The notes: generated by a model not told the origin, from the sequence alone. A DNA stretch of 64,000 bases from Acidimicrobiia bacterium (GCA_022822905.1 JAJDYE010000030.1:55585-119584), one strand, 5' to 3'. Counted from the stretch's first letter, positions 25,193 to 39,376 are shown. Translations and numbers: made by a program.

Positions 25193-26706
25193 GCCCGTAC
25201 CTGCCCGGCCATGGCCTCGCCGATCACGGTTCGCGGGGTCACATCCGGGCCATACTCGGCCACCACCCGGCCCTCGAACATCACCAGGAGGCGATCGGAA
25301 AGCGCCAGCAATTCGTCCAAGTCCTCTGAGATCAACAGAATTCCCACACCATCGGCCCGCTGGTCCGCCAAATGGCTCTGTATGGCGGCAACGCCCTGCA
25401 CGTCCAAGCCCCGGGTGGGCTGGGCCGCCACCAGCACCGCAGGCTGCTCGGCCAGCTCCCGGCCCAGCAGCAGCCGCTGGAGGTTGCCGCCCGAAAGCCC
25501 GGCAACCGGGTCGTGCAGCCTGCCTGCCCGCACTCCGAATCGCTCCACCAAGTCTTGGCAGAATTGGACGCACTTGGCCATCACCAACATGAGTCCCCGA
25601 CGCTGAGATCGGTACGACCGCACCACTGCGTTGTCCACCACCGACATCTTGGGCGCCAACCCCACGCCGATGCGGTCTTCGGGCACATAGGCCAGTCCAA
25701 GGCGGTAGCGATCCGCAGGTGACGCTTCGGTGACGTCCTGCTCCTTGAACGTAACCCGGCCCTGAGAAGGCTGACGCAATCCGGTTACTACCTCGGCCAG
25801 TTCCTTCTGGCCATTGCCCGACACCCCGACGATGCCCACTATCTCACCAGAGTGAATAGTCATGTTGATGTCGGCCAGCGCCGGCAACCCTCGGTCATTG
25901 AGGGCGCTGATGCCTTGCAGAGCAAGGACTTCGGGACCGGCTTCCAGCGCCGGCGGGCGCTGAACATAACCGCCCCCGGACGAACCCACCATCATCTCGG
26001 CCAAGGAGGAGAGGTCCACATCGTCCAAGTCGTCCACGGTGGCCACGGTTTTGCCCTGGCGCAGCACGGTGGCCTCGTCGCAGAAGGCCACCACCTGGTC
26101 GAGCTTGTGGCTGATGTAGATGATCGAGCGGCCGTCCTCGGCCATGGCCTTCAGGGTGAGTCCCAGCTCTGCCGCCTCCCCCGGCGTCAGCACCGCGGTG
26201 GGCTCGTCCATGACCAGCACCGAGGCGTTCCGCCACAAGGCCTTGAGGATCTCAACCCGCTGCCGCTCGCCCATCGAGAGCTGCCACACGGGGCGGGTGG
26301 GGTCGGCAGCCATGCCATAGGCCGCCGACAGCTCAGCCACCCGCTCCTCGATCTCGGCACTCCGCAGCAGCCCCGGCGCGGCCCCCAGCACGATGTTCTC
26401 AGCCACCGTCAGGGTGGGCACCAGCCGGAACTCCTGATACACCATGCCCACCCCCGCGGCTATGGCATCGGCCGGCGACTGGAAGAAGCGCCGCTGGCCG
26501 TTCACCCACACCTCGCCGCCGTCGGGCCGGTAGACGCCCGACAGAACGCTGACCATGGTGGTCTTGCCCGCGCCGTTCTCCCCCAGCAGCGCGTGAATGG
26601 TGCCGGGGCGGACCCACAGGTCAGCCCCGGCACAAGCGATCACTCCGGGGAACTGCTTCTCAATTCCCCGGAGCCAGACCGCATAGTCGGCATCAGTAGA
26701 TGCCAT
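25189..26706 (-). CDS. BMP-type nucleoside ABC transporter ATPase (two ABC domains)
   Basis: 505-residue double-cassette ATPase (YufO/NupO, related to sugar importers). Domain 1: Walker A GENGAGKTT near residue 40, signature LSMGERQRVEI, Walker B VLVMDEPTA. Domain 2: a degenerate Walker A GVSGNGQKEL, signature LSGGNLQRLLLGREL, and LVAAQPTRGLDVQGVAAI in place of a strict Walker B. The second site is thus partly degenerate, as usual in this subfamily. It powers uptake by the two permeases downstream; the receptor gene lies 29 bp upstream. Confidence 0.93.
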   Translation of the reverse strand: MASTDADYAVWLRGIEKQFPGVIACAGADLWVRPGTIHALLGENGAGKTTMVSVLSGVYRPDGGEVWVNGQRRFFQSPADAIAAGVGMVYQEFRLVPTLTVAENIVLGAAPGLLRSAEIEERVAELSAAYGMAADPTRPVWQLSMGERQRVEILKALWRNASVLVMDEPTAVLTPGEAAELGLTLKAMAEDGRSIIYISHKLDQVVAFCDEATVLRQGKTVATVDDLDDVDLSSLAEMMVGSSGGGYVQRPPALEAGPEVLALQGISALNDRGLPALADINMTIHSGEIVGIVGVSGNGQKELAEVVTGLRQPSQGRVTFKEQDVTEASPADRYRLGLAYVPEDRIGVGLAPKMSVVDNAVVRSYRSQRRGLMLVMAKCVQFCQDLVERFGVRAGRLHDPVAGLSGGNLQRLLLGRELAEQPAVLVAAQPTRGLDVQGVAAIQSHLADQRADGVGILLISEDLDELLALSDRLLVMFEGRVVAEYGPDVTPRTVIGEAMAGQVRA

Positions 26707-26735
26707 TTCTGGTTACGGGATACTCCCGGCTGAGG

Positions 26736-27938
26736 TCAGGACGGATCGGCGCTGCCGACGACACCCTCGACGAAGAACCCCATGCCCAGCATGGCGCCGT
26801 CGTCCATCGTCTCGCCTTCGGCCACGACCACGTTGCCGTCCTGATCGGTGATGGGTCCGGTGAACACGTCCCACGTGCCTGCGACGATTTGGTCCCACAC
26901 TTCGATGACTTCGTCTATAACCTCGGCTGGCACATCGTCTGCCGGAGGAGCCAGGGTCACGATCTCGTCGTCCATGCCGCCCCAATAGGCCCCCGGCGAG
27001 TAGGTGCCTGCGCCCACCGCTTCGATGATCCGGGCGTAGTACGGACCCCAGTTCCACACCGGCGCGGTGATATAGGCATCGGGGGCGAAGGCGCTCATGT
27101 CGGAGTTGTACGACACCCAGCGGGCTCCGGCCTCCTGAGCGGCGATGCCGGGGGCGGTGGAGTCTTGGTGCATGGCGATCACATCGGCACCGGCTTCCAG
27201 CAACGCCGAGGCGGTATCGCCCTCAAGGGCCGGGTCGAACCACGTGAAGGTCCAGTTGACGTGGACTTCCACATCGGGATTGGTCCGCTGCGCTCCCAGG
27301 GTGAAGGCGTTGATACCCCGCAGCACCTCGGGAATCGGGAAGGCGGCCACATAGCCGATCTGGTTGGTCTCGGTCATGGCGCCCGCGGCCATCCCCGACA
27401 GGTAGCGGGGCTGGTACATCCGGCCGAAGAAGTTGCCGAAGTTTGTGTCGTTCATCTTGAACCCGCTGGCGTGCTCGAACACAACATCCGGGTACTCGCC
27501 GGCCAGCTCCTCCATCGGGTCCATGTAGCCGAAGGAGGTGCCGAAAATCACGTCGGCCCCCTCGTTCTCGATGAAGTCCACCACAACGGCGCGGAAGTCC
27601 TCGGCAACCTCGGGGACGTTCTCCACGAACAACGTGGTTGCGCCCGTCTGCTCCTCGGCAAAACGGCGCCCCTGGTCGTGGGCCCATGTCCACCCTGCGT
27701 CGCCCACCGGGCCCACAAAGACGAACGCAGCAACGACCTCGTCGTCCATCGGCGCCTCTGTGGCCATCGGCTCGGGCTCGGGTGCCTCAGTTGCCGCCGG
27801 TTCCGGTTCCGGGGCCTCGGTCGCCGGAGCCGGCGCCGGCTCAGGTGCAGCGTCATCGTCGTCGTTGCCGCACCCAGCGACGACAAGGGCAAGCGTCGCC
27901 ACCACCACGAACAGCTTCAGCAAAAACTTTTTGGCCAT
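26736..27938 (-). CDS. BMP family substrate-binding lipoprotein
   Basis: Receptor of the nucleoside/purine ABC importer, basic-membrane-protein (PnrA/Med) family. ATG 27938 has GGAGGG eight bases upstream; a longer frame reaching 28067 has no such signal and would bury the signal peptide. The signal sequence ends in LVVAGC (lipobox Cys), followed by GNDDDD and a Pro/Glu/Ala linker. Family landmarks: VGPVGDAGWTWAHDQG, DVIFGTSFGYMDPMEEL and GYVAAFPIPEVLRGINAFTLG. It heads the minus-strand operon. Nucleosides or purines are the family ligands and agree with the catabolic genes nearby. Confidence 0.92.
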   Translation of the reverse strand: MAKKFLLKLFVVVATLALVVAGCGNDDDDAAPEPAPAPATEAPEPEPAATEAPEPEPMATEAPMDDEVVAAFVFVGPVGDAGWTWAHDQGRRFAEEQTGATTLFVENVPEVAEDFRAVVVDFIENEGADVIFGTSFGYMDPMEELAGEYPDVVFEHASGFKMNDTNFGNFFGRMYQPRYLSGMAAGAMTETNQIGYVAAFPIPEVLRGINAFTLGAQRTNPDVEVHVNWTFTWFDPALEGDTASALLEAGADVIAMHQDSTAPGIAAQEAGARWVSYNSDMSAFAPDAYITAPVWNWGPYYARIIEAVGAGTYSPGAYWGGMDDEIVTLAPPADDVPAEVIDEVIEVWDQIVAGTWDVFTGPITDQDGNVVVAEGETMDDGAMLGMGFFVEGVVGSADPS

Positions 27939-28060
27939 GATTCGTTTCCCTCCTTGGATCGGCTCGAAAGCCAGCCCCCAGAGAGTAGCCTGTAACGCTG
28001 ACGCGGGTGCCACAGACTCGGTTACCGCTTCATTACAACTTCGATTCGACAGGTACTGCC

Positions 28061-29553
<1,493 letters not shown>

Positions 29554-29557
<4 letters not shown>

Positions 29558-30798
29558 TCCAAGGCCTGACTTGCTCGTGTGGGGCGGTGGCGGCAAATGA
29601 TGCGTGGGCTTGTGCGAAGAGGGGTAGTGACGACCGGGATCATGTGCTGGCGCTGCCGATGCCGGATTGGTCGGTGGATGGCGACAGCGAGCAGCCGTTT
29701 GTGCGTTATCGGCGGATGCTGCGGTCTTGGGTTGAGGCCGAGGACGACGGCTGGTTCGTGGACCGGGTGGGGCAACTCGACGCAGCGGTTGCAGAAGTGG
29801 ACGGGCACGGGTTCCAGGTCACTCCCTGCGCGCAATACGCGATTGATGCACTGCCAAATCGCGCTGAGATGCCAAGTCGGTCCGCCGTGAGGCGGCGTGT
29901 CGTAGTGAAGAACGAGACCGACAATGTGTCGGGGTCGCATAAGGCTCGGCATACGTTTGGGTTGATGTTGCATTTGTTGGTGCGGGAGCGTCGGGACGGT
30001 GGTGCTGGGGAGCGGCCCCCGTTGGCTATCGCCTCTTGCGGCAACGCCGCGGTGGCCGCCGCAGTGGTGGCTGCGGCCGAGCGCTGGCCGATCACTGTGT
30101 TCGTGCCTGTTGACGCCGAGCCCGCTGTGGTGGCTCGACTGCAAGAGCTGGGGGCGAGAATTGAATCCTGTCCCCGGATTGATGGCGAGGAGGGCGACCC
30201 TTCCTACCTTCGCTTTCAGGAGGCGGTCAGCGCGGGAGCGGTTCCCTTTGGCTGCCAAGGGCCGGACAACGGCTACACCATCGACGGGGGGCGGACATTG
30301 GGTTATGAGCTGGCCGAGCAAGCCCCGTACATCGACAGGGTGTATGTCCAGGTGGGTGGGGGGGCGCTGGCGACGTCGGTGACCCAGGGACTGGCCGTCG
30401 GCGGCTCTCAAGCCGCGCTGGTGGCGGTGCAGACCGAGGGGTGCGCGCCGTTGGCTCGGGCGTGGGAGCGAACTGCCGAGTTGGGTGGGCTGGAAGAAGC
30501 CCGGCGGCAGCGCTCAGCGGTTATGTGGCCATGGACGCCGACCCCTTCTTCGGCGGCCAGCGGCATCCTCGACGATGAAACTTATGACTGGGCCGCGGTA
30601 ACCGAGGCCATGGCTACCACCGGTGGCCACCCCGTCGTGGTTCCCGAACCGGTGGTCACCGAGGCCTGCGAGGCGGGTCGATCGTCCACCGGCATCAATG
30701 TCAGCCCGACGGGCTCCGCTGGACTGGCTGGTCTGCTTTGTGACGATCTTCCGGCCGAGTCCAAACCGGCCGTGCTGTTCACCGGGGCCCAGCGATGA
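29554..30798 (+). CDS. PLP-dependent lyase (threonine synthase/diaminopropionate ammonia-lyase-like)
   Basis: 414 residues. An N-terminal short Cys-bearing segment ([15 protein letters not shown]) resembles the zinc-ribbon-like start of threonine synthase-like proteins. The PLP Lys is in [13 protein letters not shown], then [16 protein letters not shown] forms the substrate/cofactor loop. [14 protein letters not shown] is the PLP phosphate-binding glycine loop. It overlaps the upstream PLP gene and the downstream amidohydrolase (both ATGA), so three enzymes are made together. Likely removes ammonia from an amino acid released by ring opening; this role is inferred. Confidence 0.8.
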
Positions 30799-32093
30799 CA
30801 GCCCGCACGGTGCTTCGGGGGGCCCGCTGGCCTGGTGACATCGCCATTGCCGATGGCGTCATCGTCGAGACGGGCGTCGTCGAGCCCCAACCCGGTGATG
30901 TCGTGGTCAATGTAGACGGCGACATCATCACCGCGGGGCTGGCCAACACCCACCACCACCTCTATCAGTGGATGACCCGGGGCCGGGCGGTGGGCTGCAA
31001 TCTGTTCGACTGGCTGGTGGAGCTCTACCCGGTGTGGGGGCGGCTGTCGGTGGACGATGTGGCTGCCGCCGCCCTGGTCGGGCTGGGCGAGCTGGCCGCC
31101 ACCGGCTGCACCTCGGCCTCCGACCACCACTATCTGGTGCCCCACGGCGACGATGCGGTGTTCGACGCCATCGTCGAGGCCGCGGCCACCGTGGGCATCC
31201 GGCTGCACCTCAGCCGGGGGTCGATGGACTTGGGCGAATCCCAGGGCGGGTTGCCCCCCGACCATGTGGTGGAAGACCTGGACTCAATCATGGCTTCCAC
31301 CGAGCGGGTTATCGCCCAGCACCACGACGACGACATGGTCCATGTGGTGGTGGCACCATGCAGCCCGTTTTCGGTCAGCTCTGAGCTGATGGAGGCGTCG
31401 GCGGCTTTGGCCCGACAGCACGGCCTGCGGCTCCACACCCATTTGTGCGAGACCATCGACGAGCAGGAGCACTGCCTGGAGCGGTTCGGACGCCGGCCGG
31501 TGGAGCAGCTTGACGACTGGGGCTGGGTGGGCGACGACGTGTGGCTGGCTCACGGGATCTGGATCAACGATGAGGAGATCGTGCGGCTAGGTGCCGCCGG
31601 TGTGGGGGTGGCCCACTGCCCCTCGTCCAACGCCCGTTTAGCCGCCGGTACTTGCCGGGTGACCGACCTGGAAGCCGCCGGCATCCCCGTTGGCCTCGGC
31701 GTTGACGGCGTGGCGTCCAACGAGGTGGGCGGCCTGTTTCCCGAGCTGCGCCAGTCGCTGTACGCCGCCCGGCTGCGGGCCATGGACCCCAGCGCCTTCA
31801 TGCCCGCCGACGCAATCCGCCTGGGCACCGAGGGCGGGGCTAGCTGCCTGGGAGTGGCCGACCGCCTCGGCCAGATCGAACCGGGCATGACCGCCGACCT
31901 TGCCGTGTGGCCCGGCGACGACATCGCCGACGTGGTCGACCCGCTGGCCGGGCTGGTCCTCGGCCCCGACCGCCGGGTCCGCCACCTCTACGTCGGTGGC
32001 AACCCCGTCGTCCAAGACGGCCAACTGTTGGGCACCGATCTCGCCGCGGCCCACGCCGACCTCGCCCAGCGAGCCTGCCGCCTCTGGGACTAG
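30795..32093 (+). CDS. Amidohydrolase, 8-oxoguanine deaminase / TRZ-ATZ family
   Basis: 432 residues of the metal-dependent cytosine/guanine/triazine deaminase group (COG0402). The first metal motif is NTHHHLYQ, then the substrate-loop CNLFDWLVELYPVWGRL typical of 8-oxoguanine deaminases, HLCE (third His), a later His in WLAHGIW, and LGVDGVASNE with the metal Asp. It hydrolyses an exocyclic amino group of a purine or s-triazine. Coupled to the PLP gene by ATGA. Its last codons (RLWD, stop) are repeated 44 bp further on. Confidence 0.88.
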   Translation: MTARTVLRGARWPGDIAIADGVIVETGVVEPQPGDVVVNVDGDIITAGLANTHHHLYQWMTRGRAVGCNLFDWLVELYPVWGRLSVDDVAAAALVGLGELAATGCTSASDHHYLVPHGDDAVFDAIVEAAATVGIRLHLSRGSMDLGESQGGLPPDHVVEDLDSIMASTERVIAQHHDDDMVHVVVAPCSPFSVSSELMEASAALARQHGLRLHTHLCETIDEQEHCLERFGRRPVEQLDDWGWVGDDVWLAHGIWINDEEIVRLGAAGVGVAHCPSSNARLAAGTCRVTDLEAAGIPVGLGVDGVASNEVGGLFPELRQSLYAARLRAMDPSAFMPADAIRLGTEGGASCLGVADRLGQIEPGMTADLAVWPGDDIADVVDPLAGLVLGPDRRVRHLYVGGNPVVQDGQLLGTDLAAAHADLAQRACRLWD

Positions 32094-32159
32094 CTAGCGG
32101 CTTTCGGCGAGGGACAAGCCCCGCGCCTCTGGGATTAGCGCTAGCGGTTCTCGGCTAGC
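32079..32159. repeat. Tandem duplication of a convergent gene junction
   Basis: CGCCTCTGGGACTAG-CTAGCGGCTTTCGGCGAG (from 32080) recurs as CGCCTCTGGGATTAGCGCTAGCGGTTCTCGGCTAG (from 32124). Each copy encodes RLWD-stop on the plus strand and LAE(S/N)R-stop on the minus strand. The amidohydrolase ends in the first copy and the carboxylase ends in the second, so both genes have a spare 3' end. Confidence 0.75.
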
Positions 32160-33613
32160 TGAAGGGCGTTGAGGATGGCGTTGCGCATTTCTCGGGGGTC
32201 GATTACGTCGTCGCTGCCGAGGCGGCCGGCTAGGCGGTAGGGGCCGGAGCGCTGCTCGCGTTCTACTTGGGCTTGGGTTTCGGCGTCGAGCTTGGCTGAG
32301 CGGCCGCCGGCATCGGCGGGCATGGCGGCCATGTTCACGCTGGGCAGGGAGAACGACTGGGTCTGGTTGTCGAACGGGTTCTGGGCCATCACCACCGAGC
32401 CGAAACCGAACGCCTTGCGCATGGTGATCTCGATCTTGGGGTTGGAGAGGCGGCGCTCGGCCTTGTACATCTTGCCGCCCCACTTCAAGATGCCCTCCCG
32501 CTCGGCCTTGGTGCCGGCCATCACCCCGGGGTTGTCGGCCAAGAACACCACCGGGTGGTCGTAGTTGCCGATCACCTCCAAGAAGTCGGTGGCCTTGATG
32601 GCCGCCGCCGCATCCACCGAGCCGGCCAGGTAGGCCGGGTTGTTGGCCACGATCATGGTGGGGCGGCCCCCGAAGCGGGCCAAGCCGATGATGATGGCCG
32701 GGCCATAGGCGGGCTGGATCTCGAAGAAGCTGTCGTCGTCCACAATGTGGTCGATCACCTGGTGCATGTCGTAGGGGCGGCGGTCGTTGGGGGGAATGAT
32801 GTCGAGCAGCTCCTCCACCACCCGCGGCTTGGTGTCGGGACCGCTGCCCCGAGGTGCGGGCTGGCCGGCCCTCTGGGGGAAGTACGACAGGTAGAGCCGG
32901 GCCATGTCGATGGCCTCCTCGTCGTCGAGCGCCTCGTTGTGGGCCGAACCGGCGATGCGGGTGCACACGTCGGCGCCGCCCAGCTCCTCTTTGGTCACGT
33001 CCTCGCCGGTGGCCGCCTTCACCAGCGGCGGTCCGCCGGTGAACATGGAGGCGTACGACGTCATGATCACGAAGTCGCTGAGCGGGGCGGCCAGCGCGCC
33101 GTGGCCCGCGGAGGCGCCCATCACCAAACACACCATGGGGACTTGGCCGTTCAGGTCGGCGTAGGCCTGGAGGTCGCCGGGCGAGCGGCTGCCCCCGGTG
33201 TCGGTGAGCCGGTGGCCAGCCCCCTCCAGCATCGTGACCAGCGGGAGGCCCTCCTGGGCGGCCAGCTCGGCCACCCGGTAGCGCTTGGCGGTGTTGCCCG
33301 CCCCGATCGAGCCGCCCAAAACGGTGAAGTCCTCGGCCCCGGCCAGCACCGTGCGGCCGTCGATCCGGCCGTATCCGCACACGAAGCCGTCGGAGGGGAT
33401 GTCTTCCAGGGTGCCCACCAGCGGGCCGATCTCCCGAAAGGTGCCGGGGTCGAACAGCCGGTCGATGCGCTGGCGCACGTCCAGCTTGCCCCGGGAGTGC
33501 ATGTACTTCTCCACCCGCTCGGGGCCGCCCATGGCCGCGCCCTCAGTGCGCCGGCGGTCGAGCTCCTCCAGCCACGGCTTCCACTCCTCGCGGTTCCCGC
33601 TCCCTTGGCTCAC
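32141..33613 (-). CDS. Acyl-CoA carboxylase beta subunit (carboxyltransferase)
   Basis: About 490 residues; transfers carboxyl from biotin to an acyl-CoA (propionyl-/methylmalonyl-type family). Crotonase-like N- and C-lobes show GAEDFTVLGGSIGAGNTAKR, MGASAGHGALAAPLSDFVI and NNPAYLAGSVD. KATDFLEVIGNYDHPVVFLADNPG and the AFGFGSVVMAQNP segment complete the second lobe. GTG 33613 is chosen because AGGA lies eight bases upstream; GTG 33619 is too close to it. No biotin carboxylase alpha subunit is nearby. C-terminal codons lie in a duplicated junction with the amidohydrolase. Confidence 0.9.
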   Translation of the reverse strand: MSQGSGNREEWKPWLEELDRRRTEGAAMGGPERVEKYMHSRGKLDVRQRIDRLFDPGTFREIGPLVGTLEDIPSDGFVCGYGRIDGRTVLAGAEDFTVLGGSIGAGNTAKRYRVAELAAQEGLPLVTMLEGAGHRLTDTGGSRSPGDLQAYADLNGQVPMVCLVMGASAGHGALAAPLSDFVIMTSYASMFTGGPPLVKAATGEDVTKEELGGADVCTRIAGSAHNEALDDEEAIDMARLYLSYFPQRAGQPAPRGSGPDTKPRVVEELLDIIPPNDRRPYDMHQVIDHIVDDDSFFEIQPAYGPAIIIGLARFGGRPTMIVANNPAYLAGSVDAAAAIKATDFLEVIGNYDHPVVFLADNPGVMAGTKAEREGILKWGGKMYKAERRLSNPKIEITMRKAFGFGSVVMAQNPFDNQTQSFSLPSVNMAAMPADAGGRSAKLDAETQAQVEREQRSGPYRLAGRLGSDDVIDPREMRNAILNALQLAENR

Positions 33614-33663
33614 GGCCACGATCCTACGTCCACCCCGACCAACCGGGCCTTGGCGGAGCGCCG

Positions 33664-34665
33664 TCAGGCCGGGGAGAAGGCGTCGATCATGGCCCGCACA
33701 TCGGGGCCCAGGGGATACAGGATGGGACAGGTGGCCCCGTTGGCCACGTACTCGTCCACCTTGGCCCGGCACTCCTCGGCGGTGCCCGCCGCACACAGCA
33801 TCTGCACGATGTCGTCGGGCACCAGCTTGGAGGCCGCCTCCACCTGCTCCATGGTGGCGGGCCAGGTGAGCACCGCGTTCACCTGATCCAGCAGCGAGTC
33901 GGGCACCCCGGAGGCGGCCATGATGTGGGGTTGCTGGCCCAGATACTGGGTCACCAGCAGGCGGGCCGCGTCCAGCGCCTCGCCCCGGTCCTCGGCCAGC
34001 GAGCACACCACGAGTTGCGGGCGATCCAGGTCGTCCACCGCTCGCCCGGCCCGGGCCGCGCCCTCGGCCAGGGCGTCCATGGCCCGGCGGTTGTAGTCGG
34101 GCGACACCAGGTAGTTGAGCACCACACCATCGGCGATCTCACCGGTGAGCGCCATCATCTTCATGCCGGTGGCCCCGATGTAGATGGGCACGTCCTTGGG
34201 GCGGCGGGGCTGATGCACGTAGTCGAGCTCCACGTCTTCGAGATGCACATAGTCGCCGTCGAAGGTCACGTTCTCGTCGGCCAACAGCGCCCGCACCACG
34301 GTGACCACCTCTCGCATGGCCCCCAGCGGGCGGCGGCGGTCCACCCCCACCTTGCTGGCCAGCGGATCCCACCACGCCCCCAGGCCGCACAGGATGCGCC
34401 CCGGCGCCAGGTCGTCCAGGGTGGAGAAGGTGGCCGCCAGGCGGGCCGGGTTGCGGGTCCACATGTCGAGCACCCCGCTGCCGACTTTGATGGTGTCGGT
34501 GGAGGCGGCGAAGGCGGCCATGGGCACGGTGGCCTCGCGCACCAGCCGGGAGTCGGCCTGCCACACGGCCTCAAACCCCTTCTGCTCGGCGTATTGCACG
34601 TACTCGATGGCCTCGGACACCGAATGGGCGTCTTGCAGGTAGAGGGCCACGGGATATGAGCTCAT
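33664..34665 (-). CDS. LLM-class F420-dependent oxidoreductase
   Basis: 333 residues of the luciferase-like monooxygenase fold, F420-dependent branch. It opens [30 protein letters not shown], has a [18 protein letters not shown] strand/helix and [26 protein letters not shown], the usual cofactor-proximal segment. These enzymes use F420 or flavin to reduce or oxidise small organics, consistent with an actinobacterium. Its ATG overlaps the stop of the upstream amidohydrolase by 4 bp. Confidence 0.9.
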   Translation of the reverse strand: MSSYPVALYLQDAHSVSEAIEYVQYAEQKGFEAVWQADSRLVREATVPMAAFAASTDTIKVGSGVLDMWTRNPARLAATFSTLDDLAPGRILCGLGAWWDPLASKVGVDRRRPLGAMREVVTVVRALLADENVTFDGDYVHLEDVELDYVHQPRRPKDVPIYIGATGMKMMALTGEIADGVVLNYLVSPDYNRRAMDALAEGAARAGRAVDDLDRPQLVVCSLAEDRGEALDAARLLVTQYLGQQPHIMAASGVPDSLLDQVNAVLTWPATMEQVEAASKLVPDDIVQMLCAAGTAEECRAKVDEYVANGATCPILYPLGPDVRAMIDAFSPA

Positions 34666-35714
34666 GGGTTGATCTCCTCCAATTTGGCGAACAGTCGATC
34701 AGCGGCCTCGGCGGCCTCGGCCCGGATCTCGTCGGGGTCCACCCGGGTGGCCACCCCGTCGGCCAGCAGCGTCTCCCCGTCGACCACCACGTCGACAGCC
34801 CGCACGCCGGGGGTGAAGGCCAGCCGCCACGGGTCGATGGGGTCATAGCTCCAGCGGACGGTGTCGTCGCGGGCCTCGGGGAACAGCTCCCAGCCCTGGG
34901 CCAGCCACTCCCATGCGGTGTCGGGGGTGGCGGTCACGTCGTGTTCCCGGTGGCGGGCGTAGGCCACCCGGAACTCCTCGAGCATGTCGGCCCCGATGCC
35001 GTCGGTGCCCAGCGCCACGGGGTTGTCGAACCGGATGGGCCGGGCGTAGCCCACCGCGTTGTTCATGTTCGACCGGGGGTTGTGGACCAGGGTGCCATTG
35101 AGCTGGTGGCCGTCGGGCAGGTGCACCCCGTGGATCAGCAGCCACTCATCGGTGCTCCAGCGTTCCAGCCGCTCCGCGGCCGGGGCGTCCACCGGGCCTT
35201 CGGCCACGTGGATGTGGACCCCGGTGCCCAGGTCGGCGGCCAGGCCGGCGGCGGCTTCCAGCGTGTCGTCGGTGCAGGTGAAGGCGGCGTGGACCCCCAC
35301 CATGCCCCGGCCCCCGGCCCGCAGGAACTGTTCGTTCTCGGCCAATCCCCGAAGGGCACCGTCGGCGCCGTGGCGGTCGGTCACCCCGTAGGCGCAGCTG
35401 ATCCGCACCCCCACTTCGGCGCAGGCGTCGGCGATCACCTGAAGCGAGCCCTCGATGGCGTTGGGCGACTCGTGGTGGTCGATGATGGCGGTGCAGCCCG
35501 ACTCCAGCGCCTCCAGCGCCCCCAGCTTGGCCGACCACTCGATGATGTCGAGGTCGAGCGCCCGATCGAGCCGCCACCAGATCAGCTCCAAGATGTCGGT
35601 GAAGCCGGTGGGCGTGCGGGGCGGGGCGGGCATCCCCCGGGCCAGGGCGGAATACAGGTGATGGTGGGCACACACCAGCCCGGGTGTCGTGCTGGATTGG
35701 TGCCCAGTGTCCAT
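34662..35714 (-). CDS. SsnA-like amidohydrolase lacking the N-terminal sandwich domain
   Basis: 350 residues related to the putative aminohydrolase SsnA (COG0402). The metal motif comes almost at the start ([18 protein letters not shown]), so the roughly 50-70 residue N-terminal beta-sandwich of usual members (about 440 residues) is missing. Other sites are intact: [16 protein letters not shown]-like [18 protein letters not shown] and [11 protein letters not shown]. Its C-terminal strand region is present. SsnA is known as a neighbour of selenium-dependent xanthine dehydrogenases, and such a fused enzyme is the next gene upstream here (42 bp). No clear Shine-Dalgarno is seen at ATG 35714. Confidence 0.8.
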   Translation of the reverse strand: MDTGHQSSTTPGLVCAHHHLYSALARGMPAPPRTPTGFTDILELIWWRLDRALDLDIIEWSAKLGALEALESGCTAIIDHHESPNAIEGSLQVIADACAEVGVRISCAYGVTDRHGADGALRGLAENEQFLRAGGRGMVGVHAAFTCTDDTLEAAAGLAADLGTGVHIHVAEGPVDAPAAERLERWSTDEWLLIHGVHLPDGHQLNGTLVHNPRSNMNNAVGYARPIRFDNPVALGTDGIGADMLEEFRVAYARHREHDVTATPDTAWEWLAQGWELFPEARDDTVRWSYDPIDPWRLAFTPGVRAVDVVVDGETLLADGVATRVDPDEIRAEAAEAADRLFAKLEEINP

Positions 35715-35756
35715 ATCAGGAGTGAAGGATAAGCCGCTTCGCCGGGACCGGTTCGC

Positions 35757-38312
<2,556 letters not shown>

Positions 38313-38314
38313 GG

Positions 38315-39376
38315 CTATTCCCCCTGGGTTGGGGGCGCCCCGCCGATGATCGGCGCCCCCTCTACGTATGGCTTCTGATAGATGACCGGCATCTCCTCGG
38401 CTATCGACTTGTACATCTCCGGGCGGCGGTAGCGGCTGAAGTCGTAGAGCGTGTTCTTGTAGGCCGCGCACCAGTTCAGGTTGCAGGCGGCGGCCACCAA
38501 TTCGTCTCCGTCGGTGGTGGCCTGGGCCAGCACCTCGCCGGAGGGGCCGATGATGCAGCTCTCGGCCAGGCTCTCCACCCCCTCCTCCTCGCCTCCCTTG
38601 GCCACGCCCACCACGAACGTGCCGTTCTGGTAGGCCCCGGCCTGCATGACCAGGCGGCTGTGGAATCCGGCCAGGAAGTCCTGCGACGGATCGGGGTAGT
38701 AGTGAATAGGGGTGTTATAGCCGATCAGGATCATCTCCACGTCGGCCAGTCCCATCACCCGGTAGGTCTCGGGCCAGCGCCGGTCGTTGCACAGGGCCAG
38801 GCCGATCTCGCCCCGAAACGCCGTCCAGGTGCGGAACGTCTCCTCGGCGGGCTCGAAGTAGGCCCGCTCCAGGTGCTGGAAGGGGCGCTGGGGCTCGTAT
38901 TTCTCGTGGCCGGGGATGTGGACTTTGCGGAACTTGGCCACCTCGTTGCCCTCGCCGTCCACCAGCAGGTAGGTGTTGTAGCGGTGGCCGTCGGGGGTGA
39001 GCTCGGCATAGCCCAGACAGAAGCCGATCCCCAGGCTGGCCGCCTCGTCGAACAGCGGCTTGACCTCAGGCGAGGGCATCTCGGTCTCATAGAAGCTGTT
39101 CAGCTCGTCGACGTCTTCGATCCACCACCGGGGGAAGAACGTGGTGAGCGCCATCTCGGGGTACACCACCAGGTCGCAGCCCTGCTTGTGGCCCTCATGG
39201 AGCAGCGCCAGCAGCCGCTCCACCACCTCGGCCCGGGTTTCGTCGCGGGCGATGGGGCCGAGCTGGGCCGCGCCCACGGTGATCTCGCGCAGGTTGCTGG
39301 ACAGGCGCGACACCCGCTCGTCGGCGGGGTCGCTCTCTAGGTGGGTGGTGAGCGTTTTGTCGTTGTTGGCGCTCAT
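38315..39376 (-). CDS. N-carbamoyl-D-amino-acid hydrolase-like nitrilase
   Basis: 353 residues of the nitrilase/carbon-nitrogen hydrolase superfamily. The catalytic triad is visible: Glu in YPEMALTTFFPRWW, Lys in FRKVHIPGHEKYEP, Cys in LCNDRRWPETYRVMGL. The surrounding residues match N-carbamoyl-D-amino acid amidohydrolases well (for example FQHLERAYFEP). These release ammonia and CO2 from N-carbamoyl amino acids produced by hydantoin or pyrimidine ring opening. The start overlaps the M20 hydrolase stop (ATGA); the Fe-S/Mo dehydrogenase follows after 2 bp. Confidence 0.9.
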   Translation of the reverse strand: MSANNDKTLTTHLESDPADERVSRLSSNLREITVGAAQLGPIARDETRAEVVERLLALLHEGHKQGCDLVVYPEMALTTFFPRWWIEDVDELNSFYETEMPSPEVKPLFDEAASLGIGFCLGYAELTPDGHRYNTYLLVDGEGNEVAKFRKVHIPGHEKYEPQRPFQHLERAYFEPAEETFRTWTAFRGEIGLALCNDRRWPETYRVMGLADVEMILIGYNTPIHYYPDPSQDFLAGFHSRLVMQAGAYQNGTFVVGVAKGGEEEGVESLAESCIIGPSGEVLAQATTDGDELVAAACNLNWCAAYKNTLYDFSRYRRPEMYKSIAEEMPVIYQKPYVEGAPIIGGAPPTQGE

